A stretch of DNA of 11,245 nt. Origin: JASFUX01 sp050050115 (GTDB taxonomy: Bacteria > Pseudomonadota > Alphaproteobacteria > Caulobacterales > Maricaulaceae). A program made the translations under genes and the position numbers. The first letter of the stretch is position 1, and every line of letters begins with the position of its first letter. This document shows, in pieces, positions 1 through 6,360 of this stretch. The stretch covers positions 1-11,245 of the forward strand of contig JASFUX010000104.1 of the NCBI GenBank assembly GCA_050050115.1, in the 5' to 3' direction. The notes under the pieces were generated by a model that saw nothing but the letters and a program-made list of their open reading frames with translations, was not told the DNA's origin and did not search any database.

Positions 1-47
1 CGAACGCGCGCACGATCGCGTTCTTGCGCGAGCACCTCGGGGGATGA
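1..47 (+). CDS. C-terminal end of an unidentified protein (partial)
   Basis: An open frame runs in from the window edge (first full codon at 3) and ends at TGA 45-47. The visible residues are NARTIAFLREHLGG. The stop overlaps the start of the next gene as ATGA (44-47), the usual sign of a translationally coupled operon in this genome; the same overlap recurs at 1033-1036, 9551-9554 and 10675-10678. A tail of the form 'R-T-[IL]-A-F-[FL]-R-E-H-L' is common at the end of alpha/beta hydrolases such as the dienelactone hydrolase family, but fifteen codons cannot settle identity. That it is a coding end is fairly likely; the family is a guess. Confidence 0.5.
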   Translation, partial: NARTIAFLREHLGG

Positions 48-1036
48 TCGAGACCGGTCGGCTGAGTGCGTTCGCGGCCGTGTGCGCGGCGCTCGCGGTC
101 GCCTCGTGCGGCGCATCCGACACGACATCGGAAACCGGGGGAGGGGGGTCGTCCGATGTCGGACAATTCGCCGTCGTCGCCGGACCTGCCGAGCTTGAGG
201 ACTACTTCGACTGTCTGTCGGACGAGCGCGTCACGCTCATCTCCGCACACCGAGGCGGACCCGGCCCAGGCTATCCCGAAAACGCGATCGAGACCTTCGC
301 GCACACGCTCGAGCGGGCGCCCGCGCTGCTTGAAGTCGATGTCCGACGGACGTCCGACAATGTCCTCGTGCTGCTGCACGACTCCCAGCTCGCGCGCGTG
401 TCGAGCTGCCGGGGCGAGATCGAGCACATGCAGCTGGCGAACTTGCGCGACTGTCATCTGAAGGACCCCGAAGGCGGCGGAACCGGCTTCACGATCCCAA
501 CGCTCGCCGAAGCGCTCGTCTGGTCGGAGGGCCGAACAGTCCTCGAACTCGATATCAAGGACACCGTCCGGTACGAGGATGTCGTCGACGCGGTGCGCGC
601 CGCGAACGCCGAGGAGCGCGTGATCCTGATTTCGACCAGCGCCGGCTCGGCGGCGCGGCTAGCGAGTCTCGCGCCGGAGATGGTGATCTCCGCGAGCATC
701 GAGTCCGAGGCCGATCTCGACGAGCTGATCGACCGGGGTGTCGCCGTCGGTCAGATCGTCGCCTGGACCGGCACGCGGGAGGTGAACCCGGCGCTCAACG
801 ACGCGCTCGAGGCGCGGGGCGTGACTGTGAAGTTCGGCACGCTCGGCGATCCGCAATATTCGATCGACGGCGAGATCGAGCGCTCAGGCGACGACGGTCG
901 CTACGCCGACATCGCCGCGGACGGCGTCGACGCGATCGGAACGGATCGACCTTGGGCGGCCTTCAACGCCCTCGCCGAAGCGGCGGGGGAAGAGCGCGTC
1001 GAAATGGCGCTCGAGAGCTGCAGGACATCGTCATGA
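44..1036 (+). CDS. Glycerophosphodiester phosphodiesterase family lipoprotein
   Basis: A 330-aa exported enzyme of the GDPD family, which hydrolyses glycerophosphodiesters to glycerol-3-phosphate and an alcohol. The N-terminus is a lipoprotein signal: Arg6, a hydrophobic run, then lipobox V-A-S-Cys22, so the mature protein should be lipid-anchored facing the periplasm. A Gly/Ser linker (about 31-40) follows. The TIM-barrel signatures are in order: HRGG at 69-72 with P-E-N at 78-80, the metal-ligand pair Glu97/Asp99 (LLEVDVR), catalytic-type His112 (LLHD), Glu168 with Lys172 (LELDIK), and the closing GVDAIGTDRP at 294-303. All expected active-site residues are present. Length is normal for a single-domain secreted GDPD. 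The start is supported by the ATGA overlap with the upstream frame and by the signal peptide; no strong Shine-Dalgarno is visible. It overlaps the next gene by ATGA, so the three genes are probably co-transcribed. Substrate is not determinable. Confidence 0.9.
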   Translation: MIETGRLSAFAAVCAALAVASCGASDTTSETGGGGSSDVGQFAVVAGPAELEDYFDCLSDERVTLISAHRGGPGPGYPENAIETFAHTLERAPALLEVDVRRTSDNVLVLLHDSQLARVSSCRGEIEHMQLANLRDCHLKDPEGGGTGFTIPTLAEALVWSEGRTVLELDIKDTVRYEDVVDAVRAANAEERVILISTSAGSAARLASLAPEMVISASIESEADLDELIDRGVAVGQIVAWTGTREVNPALNDALEARGVTVKFGTLGDPQYSIDGEIERSGDDGRYADIAADGVDAIGTDRPWAAFNALAEAAGEERVEMALESCRTSS

Positions 1037-1983
1037 CCAAGACCCGCGCCATCCGCGTGCACGAATTCGGCGGACCCGAAAAGCTCGTCTGGGAAGAAAT
1101 CGATCTGCCCACACCTGGGGAGGCCGTCGGGGTCAACTTCATCGACGTCTATCAGCGGACCGGCCTCTACAAGCTGCCGACACCCTTCGTCGCGGGCCAG
1201 GAGGCCGCCGGCGTCGTCGAGGCGGTCGGGCCGGGCGTGACCGGCTTTGCGCCGGGAGAACGGGTCGCGGCGCGCCATCGCGGAAGCTATTCCGAACACT
1301 GGAACGTGCCGGCCCGCCGCGTCGTCAAGCTGCCGACCGACGTCACCGCGCAAGACGCCGCGGCGGTTCTGCTCAAGGGCCTCACCGCCGAGATGCTGCT
1401 CTTCCGCGTCGTCGAAGCTCAGCCGGGCTGGACTGTCCTCGTACAAGCGGCCGCCGGCGGAGTGGGGCTGATCCTGACGCGCTGGGCGACCGCGCTCGGC
1501 TGCACGGTGATCGGCACGGCGGGATCGGAGGAGAAAGCCGAGCTCGCCCGCGCCGCCGGCTGCAAGCACGTCATTCTGTATCGGGAAGAAGACGTGGCCG
1601 CGCGCGTGCGCGAACTCACGGACGGGGCGGGGGTGAAGGTCGCCTACGACTCAGTCGGCGCGAGCACGCAGGCAGGCTCGCTCGACAGCCTCGCGACCCG
1701 CGGCTGGTACGTGACCTTCGGCAACGCCTCGGGTCCCGCCGCGCCGGTCAAGCCGCTCGATCTGCTGACCCGCGGCTCGCTGTTCATGACCCGGCCCAGC
1801 CTCGAGCACTACGGCCAGGACCCGACCGAGCTGGCCGAGGCTTCGGCGCGGTTGTTCGAAGCGCTGAAAGCGGGCCACGTCCGCGCCGAGATCGGTCAGA
1901 CCTTTGCGCTCGCCGATGCGGCAGACGCGCATCGCGCACTCGAAGCCCGGCAAACAACCGGCGCGACGGTGCTGCTGCCTTAG
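1033..1983 (+). CDS. qor: NADPH:quinone oxidoreductase-like protein (zinc-independent MDR family), apparent short N-terminal deletion
   Basis: A 316-aa soluble medium-chain dehydrogenase/reductase of the quinone oxidoreductase type, which reduces quinones or related enones with NADPH. The start at 1033 is chosen because it overlaps the GDPD stop (ATGA) and begins with the canonical MTKTRAIRVHEFGGPE; an upstream in-frame ATG at 952 would lie inside the GDPD gene. Features in order: GroES-like domain with GVNFIDVYQRTGLY (33-46), VVEAVGPGV (61-69), Rossmann nucleotide motif AAAGGVG (139-145), the 203-209 AYDSVG-type strand, and the family ending T-T-G-A-T-V-L-L-P. The usual zinc-ligand cysteine cluster is absent, as in true QOR. 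Oddity: family members normally read 'PGPGEV(x)VRHTAVGVNFID', whereas this protein goes from PTPGE (26-30) straight to AVGVNFID, so about 8-9 residues forming a strand appear to be missing in frame. This may reduce activity. Family assignment is secure; function in vivo is not. Confidence 0.88.
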   Translation: MTKTRAIRVHEFGGPEKLVWEEIDLPTPGEAVGVNFIDVYQRTGLYKLPTPFVAGQEAAGVVEAVGPGVTGFAPGERVAARHRGSYSEHWNVPARRVVKLPTDVTAQDAAAVLLKGLTAEMLLFRVVEAQPGWTVLVQAAAGGVGLILTRWATALGCTVIGTAGSEEKAELARAAGCKHVILYREEDVAARVRELTDGAGVKVAYDSVGASTQAGSLDSLATRGWYVTFGNASGPAAPVKPLDLLTRGSLFMTRPSLEHYGQDPTELAEASARLFEALKAGHVRAEIGQTFALADAADAHRALEARQTTGATVLLP

Positions 1984-1998
1984 GGCGCGGCGCTTGAG

Positions 1999-2015
1999 TG
2001 TTTCACCGTGAAACT
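1999..2015. promoter_or_regulatory. parS-like palindrome with one extra central base
   Basis: TGTTTCAC-C-GTGAAACT lies in the 40-bp gap between two convergent stop codons. It is the ParB centromere site (consensus TGTTNCACGTGNAACA) with a single C inserted at the dyad and one terminal mismatch. The inner GTTTCA-CCG-TGAAAC could also form a 6-bp hairpin and act as a weak bidirectional terminator for the converging genes, though no T-run follows on either strand. As a ParB site it would be atypical, because the half-sites are shifted by one base. Confidence 0.4.
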
Positions 2016-2023
2016 CGGCGGCG

Positions 2024-2638
2024 TCAGTCCGCCGTCGCTTCTTTCCACGACGGCCGGTCGAACACGCGCGCTGCGTAGGCTTGGATGTTCTCGGGCGCCT
2101 GGCCGATGACCTTGCCGAACTTGAGCAGCAGCAACGGGTAACTCATAGCGATGTCGGCCGCGGAGAAGCCGCGCTCGAGGAGATATTCGCGGTCGCCGAG
2201 CTGGGAGGAGACGTAGTTGAGCGAATCGAGCGACTTGCCGATCGCGTAGTCGACCATCGCCGGCAGCCGTTCTTCCTCCGGCGCGAGGATCGTGTGGCGC
2301 ATCAGCTGACCCGCATAGACGGCGAGCCCCGCCTCGGCGAAATGCAGCCACTTCAGGTAGTCGCCGTAGTCCGCGTCCGCCGGCCGCGCCGCGAGCGGGG
2401 AGTCCGGGGCATGCTTGCCGAGGATGTATTCCATGATCGCGATCGACTCGATCATCACCAGATCGCCGTCAGTCAGCACGGGCACGCGGCGCAAGGAGCT
2501 GACCTCGGCGAGCACAGGCGTTTCGGCGGCGGGAACGTGGATTTTCACCCGCTCGAGTTCGAACGGCAGCCCAAGCTCGATCAGAAGCTGGCGCACGCGA
2601 ACCGAGCGGGCGTTCTTGGAGTGATAGAGCGTGAGCAT
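2024..2638 (-). CDS. Glutathione S-transferase family protein
   Basis: A 204-aa cytosolic GST. The N-terminal thioredoxin-like domain starts MLTLYHSKNARSVRVRQLL, carries the cis-proline in RVPVL (Pro53) and the glutathione gamma-glutamyl binding pair Glu64-Ser65 in VMIESIAIMEYI. The helical C-terminal domain has the N-capping/hydrophobic staple motif FSAADIAMSYPLL. The active-site region has Ser7/Asn9/Ser12 rather than cysteine. The start at 2638 is preferred over an in-frame upstream ATG (2785) because GGGGAGG sits about 9 bases upstream (complement of 2646-2652) and the GST fold begins at this methionine. It is convergent with the QOR gene and divergent from the DUF1508 gene. It probably conjugates or reduces electrophiles, fitting a neighbourhood with a quinone reductase, but the substrate cannot be told. 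Confidence 0.9.
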   Translation of the reverse strand: MLTLYHSKNARSVRVRQLLIELGLPFELERVKIHVPAAETPVLAEVSSLRRVPVLTDGDLVMIESIAIMEYILGKHAPDSPLAARPADADYGDYLKWLHFAEAGLAVYAGQLMRHTILAPEEERLPAMVDYAIGKSLDSLNYVSSQLGDREYLLERGFSAADIAMSYPLLLLKFGKVIGQAPENIQAYAARVFDRPSWKEATAD

Positions 2639-2686
2639 GGCGAGCCTCCCCGAAAGATCGCGCGGCCGTCTCGCCAGCGCGTCTGG

Positions 2687-2716
2687 GATATAGTTGCTCA
2701 AGCGATGAAGCGGCAA
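2687..2716 (-). promoter_or_regulatory. Candidate promoter of the GST gene
   Basis: Read on the minus strand: TTGCCG (complement of 2711-2716), an 18-base spacer, then TATATC (complement of 2687-2692). The predicted start near 2680 would give a leader of about 40 nt with the GGGGAGG ribosome site in it. Found by eye only. Confidence 0.35.
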
Positions 2717-2770
2717 GCGAAGACCGAGAGCAATCCCGACCTCGCGCAGACGCAGAAGACTCGTAGACCG

Positions 2771-2798
2771 TTGCCGTCCACGCAAAGCAGCGTAGTAA
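2771..2798 (+). promoter_or_regulatory. Candidate promoter of the DUF1508 gene
   Basis: TTGCCG (2771-2776), 16-base spacer, TAGTAA (2793-2798). A transcript start near 2805 would give a leader of about 57 nt before the GGAGGG ribosome site and ATG at 2862. Found by eye only. Together with the candidate at 2687-2716 it accounts for the 223-bp divergent gap, in which nothing else was recognised. Confidence 0.35.
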
Positions 2799-2861
2799 TT
2801 ACCGCATGGTCGTGCGCCCTTGGCGTGGGACGAACAGTCGAATGCAGAACGGAGGGCGCAG

Positions 2862-3191
2862 ATGCCGGGAAAGTTCGAAGTCTACAAGGATAAGCGCGGA
2901 GAATTCCGCTTTCGCCTCAAAGCGACGAATGGCCAGATTATTCTGGCCTCGGAAGGTTACAAGACCAAAGCGAGCTGCACGAACGGGATCGCCTCGGTTC
3001 GCAAGAACGCCAAGAAATCTCGCTTTGAGGTCAAGACCAAGAAATCCGGCAAGCCGCACTTCGTGCTGACGGCGCCCAACGGCGAGGTGATCGGGACCTC
3101 GCAGGTCTACGCCAGCACCGCGACCTGTAACAAAGGCATCCAATCGGTGATCAAGAACGCGCCCGGGGCGAAGGTCGAAGGACCGAGCTAG
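2862..3191 (+). CDS. DUF1508 / YegP-like protein (UPF0339), two tandem repeats
   Basis: A 109-aa small basic protein made of two DUF1508 repeats: residues about 4-50 (KFEVYKDKRGEFRFRLKA ... GIASVRKNA) and 54-100 (RFEVKTKKSGKPHFVLTA ... GIQSVIKNA). Each has the family pattern F-E-V/Y-x-(K)-(D)-x-G-x-(F)-R/H-F-x-L-x-A-x-N-G-x-(I)-I, a tyrosine-containing strand, then a Cys-x-x-G-I-x-S-V helix. The start at 2862 is chosen over 2820 because GGAGGG (2851-2856) lies just upstream and the first repeat begins at once. The molecular role of YegP-like proteins is not established. The gene stands alone, divergent from GST and convergent with rho. Confidence 0.88.
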   Translation: MPGKFEVYKDKRGEFRFRLKATNGQIILASEGYKTKASCTNGIASVRKNAKKSRFEVKTKKSGKPHFVLTAPNGEVIGTSQVYASTATCNKGIQSVIKNAPGAKVEGPS

Positions 3192-3195
3192 ACCC

Positions 3196-3214
3196 GCGGC
3201 GCATAGCGCGCCGC
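3196..3214. terminator. Hairpin between convergent DUF1508 and rho genes
   Basis: GCGGCGC-ATAGC-GCGCCGC is a perfect 7-bp inverted repeat with a 5-base loop, filling the gap between the TAG of the DUF1508 gene (3189-3191) and the TAG of rho (3216-3218). No T-run follows on either strand, so it is not a classical intrinsic terminator, but its place between two converging stops fits a bidirectional stop or 3'-end stabiliser. Confidence 0.45.
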
Positions 3215-3215
3215 T

Positions 3216-4514
<1,299 letters not shown>

Positions 4515-4728
4515 ACTGGTTCTCTAGTGGTCGTTGACTGCGGAGTTGCGGTCGGTTGACGAGGATTGCGCCGGAAGGCGCGAGAGGTGTTCCGAACCGC
4601 CACGCGGCGCGGATCGCGCGTGACGCGGGGCATGGCGGCGGCGATGTTGTGTTCCGGAATCTGGTCCGCCGATGCGGCTCGGCGTGCCCGAAGGGATGCG
4701 GGTCGCGCGTCTGTGCGCCTTGGCCCTC
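4515..4728 (-). promoter_or_regulatory. Long rho leader, C-rich near the start codon
   Basis: If the promoter at 4729-4756 is right, rho mRNA has an untranslated leader of about 200 nt. Read on the minus strand, the last ~50 bases before the ATG are clearly richer in C than G (by eye about 20 C to 8 G), resembling a Rho-utilisation site, and a small hairpin GCGCC-TTCC-GGCGC lies at 4568-4581. A GANTC site (GAATC) is at 4657-4661. Autogenous control of rho through its leader is established in E. coli; here it is inferred from the layout only. No convincing protein is encoded in this stretch. Confidence 0.35.
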
Positions 4729-4756
4729 CAACATCACAAATCCCCGCCAAGGTCAA
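4729..4756 (-). promoter_or_regulatory. Candidate rho promoter
   Basis: On the minus strand TTGACC (complement of 4751-4756), a 16-base spacer, then ATGTTG (complement of 4729-4734). The -35 element is close to consensus and the -10 is weak. It is the best candidate in the 346-bp gap between rho and the upstream gene. Confidence 0.35.
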
Positions 4757-4808
4757 GCGGGGCGCGCCCGGAAAGAGAAAAACTTCATGGGCTTGTAACG
4801 ATTTGGCC

Positions 4809-4821
4809 GCGCTCACAGCGC
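4809..4821 (-). terminator. Weak hairpin after the membrane-regulator gene
   Basis: Read on the minus strand: GCGCT-GTG-AGCGC, a perfect 5-bp stem about 40 bases after the regulator's stop codon. The flanks TTT and AAA could extend it with a bulge. There is no T-run close behind; a TTTTTCTC stretch appears only about 30 bases on. It may separate the regulator transcript from rho, but this is weak. Confidence 0.2.
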
Positions 4822-4860
4822 AAATTCAAAGAGGTGCGAAGAGGCCGAATTCCGCGCGAT

Positions 4861-6207
4861 CTATTCGGCGGGAAACTGCATCGGCGGGGTCTCGGCCGAC
4901 CAGATGCGGGCGCTCTCGACAGGCGCTGCGCGCACCAGCTCGCTCTCGATGGAGACCTGGGAACGGCCGCGGATCCGATAGAGGGCCTCGTAGGAGCCGC
5001 CGTCGCGGGCCAGATGCGACAGCCCATCGGCCGCTTCGACGCGGGAGAGGGTTTCGGCCACCCCGGCGAGCCCCGCGTCGCGCGCCCCGGCGAGCACCAG
5101 GATGCGGTTGCCGCTCGGCCCCTCGAGGCTCGAGAACAGAGCGTAGTCGCTGTACATCGCGTCATAGGGCGAGGTGAGGAAGGCGTCGGAGCGGTAGGTC
5201 CGGCCGGTTTCGGTGTCGACGATCTCGTCGTAGCTGTCTCCGAAAGCGAAGCGCGAAGCGGCGAACACCGAGTCGCGCAAGGGCCCCAGCGCGCTGAACA
5301 GACCCACGTAGACGATGTCGTCGTCGCGGATCATCTCCGGGGTCAGCTCGGAGGCGAGGACGACGCGCGTCGGCTTGGCGTGCGGCGCGATCGGCGCGAC
5401 GCGGGCGAGGGCGGCGGCCGACGAGGTCGGCAGGTAGCGCAAGTTGACGTCGGCGTAGTTCCCGAACGCCTCGGGGTCATACTGCTGACGCGCCAGCAAG
5501 TCCTCGCGCGAGTTGACCGAGAAGTCGCGGATCAGCCGCTCAAGGAAGATGCCGTCAGTGTATTCGCCGAACATGTAGTAGTCGCCCACGGCGATCACCA
5601 GGGGCCGGTCGCCGCCCGCGATCGGCGCCCAAACGGGGTGGCGCCGCAGCTGCGCGATCTCGTCTCCGCGCGCGCCGGAAAACACGAAAGCGCCGAGCGC
5701 CCAGACCGCCGCATTGAGCGCCAGCACCGCAGCGACGGCGACGATCAGGACCTGCCCCGGACGACGCTCGAACAGATCGCGCGCCCGTACCGCCGCGCGC
5801 GCCAGCGGACCGAACGAGGCGGGCAGGACCAGCGCTTGCGCGGCCTCGGAGCCGTCTTGCAGGGCGCCGTGGACGATTCGGTATTCGCCCTTGGGCACGT
5901 CGAGCCGCGCCGCGCCGCGCTCCGCGGCGCTCGCGTAGTATTCGTCGAGGCGCTTTCTCAGGCGGTGGACGTAGACCCGCGCGATGGGGTCGTCGCGGAG
6001 ATCGTCGGTCGCGGACTTGCCGAACACCGAGACGGCGATCTCCACCTCTTTGGGCGGCGCGCCGGCCTCGCTGCGGGCGACGAGGAAGTCGAACAGCTCA
6101 AGCAGACGACCCGAACGCCCCAAGGCGCCGCTGTCGCGCACGCGTGCGATCTCGGCGCGCGCGTCAGCGTCGAAAACGGGCTCGTCAAAGCTGGTGGTAA
6201 CGTCCAT
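4861..6207 (-). CDS. Membrane-bound one-component regulator: winged-helix DNA-binding domain, one TM helix, periplasmic sensor domain
   Basis: A 448-aa protein with ToxR/CadC-like layout. Residues about 20-115 form a winged-helix domain: SGRLLELFDFLVARSEAG, then KEVEIAVSVFGK, DDPIARVYVHRLRKRLDEYY (about 73-91), and the wing RLDVPKGEYRI (about 101-111). This pattern occurs in bacterial proteins that fuse such a domain to sensor or TPR modules. A basic stretch precedes one hydrophobic helix at about 153-176, so the N-terminus should be cytoplasmic and the C-terminus periplasmic. The ~250-residue periplasmic part has recognisable blocks (GDYYMFGEYTDG, LPTSSAAAL, YVGLFSALGPL, GDSYDEIVD, GNRILVLAGARDAGL) that I associate with uncharacterised HTH proteins of alphaproteobacteria; ligand unknown. 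The start at 6207 is chosen because a good promoter lies at 6243-6271, inside the longer alternative from 6279; no strong Shine-Dalgarno supports either. It is divergent from the TonB receptor and probably controls it. Confidence 0.8.
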   Translation of the reverse strand: MDVTTSFDEPVFDADARAEIARVRDSGALGRSGRLLELFDFLVARSEAGAPPKEVEIAVSVFGKSATDDLRDDPIARVYVHRLRKRLDEYYASAAERGAARLDVPKGEYRIVHGALQDGSEAAQALVLPASFGPLARAAVRARDLFERRPGQVLIVAVAAVLALNAAVWALGAFVFSGARGDEIAQLRRHPVWAPIAGGDRPLVIAVGDYYMFGEYTDGIFLERLIRDFSVNSREDLLARQQYDPEAFGNYADVNLRYLPTSSAAALARVAPIAPHAKPTRVVLASELTPEMIRDDDIVYVGLFSALGPLRDSVFAASRFAFGDSYDEIVDTETGRTYRSDAFLTSPYDAMYSDYALFSSLEGPSGNRILVLAGARDAGLAGVAETLSRVEAADGLSHLARDGGSYEALYRIRGRSQVSIESELVRAAPVESARIWSAETPPMQFPAE

Positions 6208-6214
6208 GTAACGT
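6197..6214. repeat. Direct repeat GTAACGT, 11-bp period, at the regulator start codon
   Basis: GTAACGT occurs at 6197-6203 and again at 6208-6214, an 11-bp period that puts both copies on the same face of the helix. The pair straddles the regulator's ATG (complement of 6205-6207), just downstream of its candidate promoter, a position suited to autorepression. Binding by the regulator is inferred, not shown. Confidence 0.35.
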
Positions 6215-6242
6215 GCGTGAAACCCCCGAAGATACAGTAATT

Positions 6243-6271
6243 TACTTATCCGCCCCTCAGTCCGTCGGCAA
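6243..6271 (-). promoter_or_regulatory. Candidate promoter of the membrane regulator
   Basis: On the minus strand TTGCCG (complement of 6266-6271), a 17-base spacer, then TAAGTA (complement of 6243-6248). A start near 6236 gives a leader of about 29 nt to the ATG at 6207. An imperfect palindrome AGTAA-T-TTACT (6236-6246) overlaps the -10 element and could be an operator. Confidence 0.45.
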
Positions 6272-6281
6272 TCTCTCACAA

Positions 6282-6300
6282 CCGCCGCATGAAGCGGCGG
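6282..6300. repeat. Perfect inverted repeat upstream of the TonB receptor
   Basis: CCGCCGC-ATGAA-GCGGCGG is a perfect 7-bp inverted repeat with a 5-base loop, 60 bases before the receptor start and just upstream of the regulator's -35 element. If transcribed it would be a stable hairpin in the receptor leader; as DNA it could be an operator. No convincing receptor promoter could be placed in this gap, so the two readings cannot be separated. Confidence 0.45.
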
Positions 6301-6360
6301 CGCGAGGACGCGCTGCGCAAACGCTGTTGGCGCAACTTATCGCCGCGAGGGGAGTGAACA

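Noticed and set aside
2081..2893. 270-codon plus-strand frame across the GST gene and the divergent gap
   Set aside because: It overlaps a clear GST on the other strand and runs past the DUF1508 start in another frame; no domain is recognisable.
6217..6223. GTGAAAC, a parS half-site near the regulator start
   Set aside because: No matching GTTTCAC arm next to it; a 7-base half alone is not evidence of a ParB site.
4672..6240. 522-codon open frame on the plus strand
   Set aside because: It lies opposite the membrane-regulator gene, has low-complexity Arg/Gly/Ala/Val composition and no recognisable domain; such antisense frames are common in GC-rich DNA.
6246..6254. TTATCC-like sequence as a DnaA box
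   Set aside because: Two mismatches to TTATCCACA and no cluster of further boxes nearby.
6208..6279. Longer start for the membrane regulator (24 extra residues)
   Set aside because: The extension has no Shine-Dalgarno and contains the best candidate promoter for the gene, with an AT-rich operator-like stretch, so it is probably untranslated.
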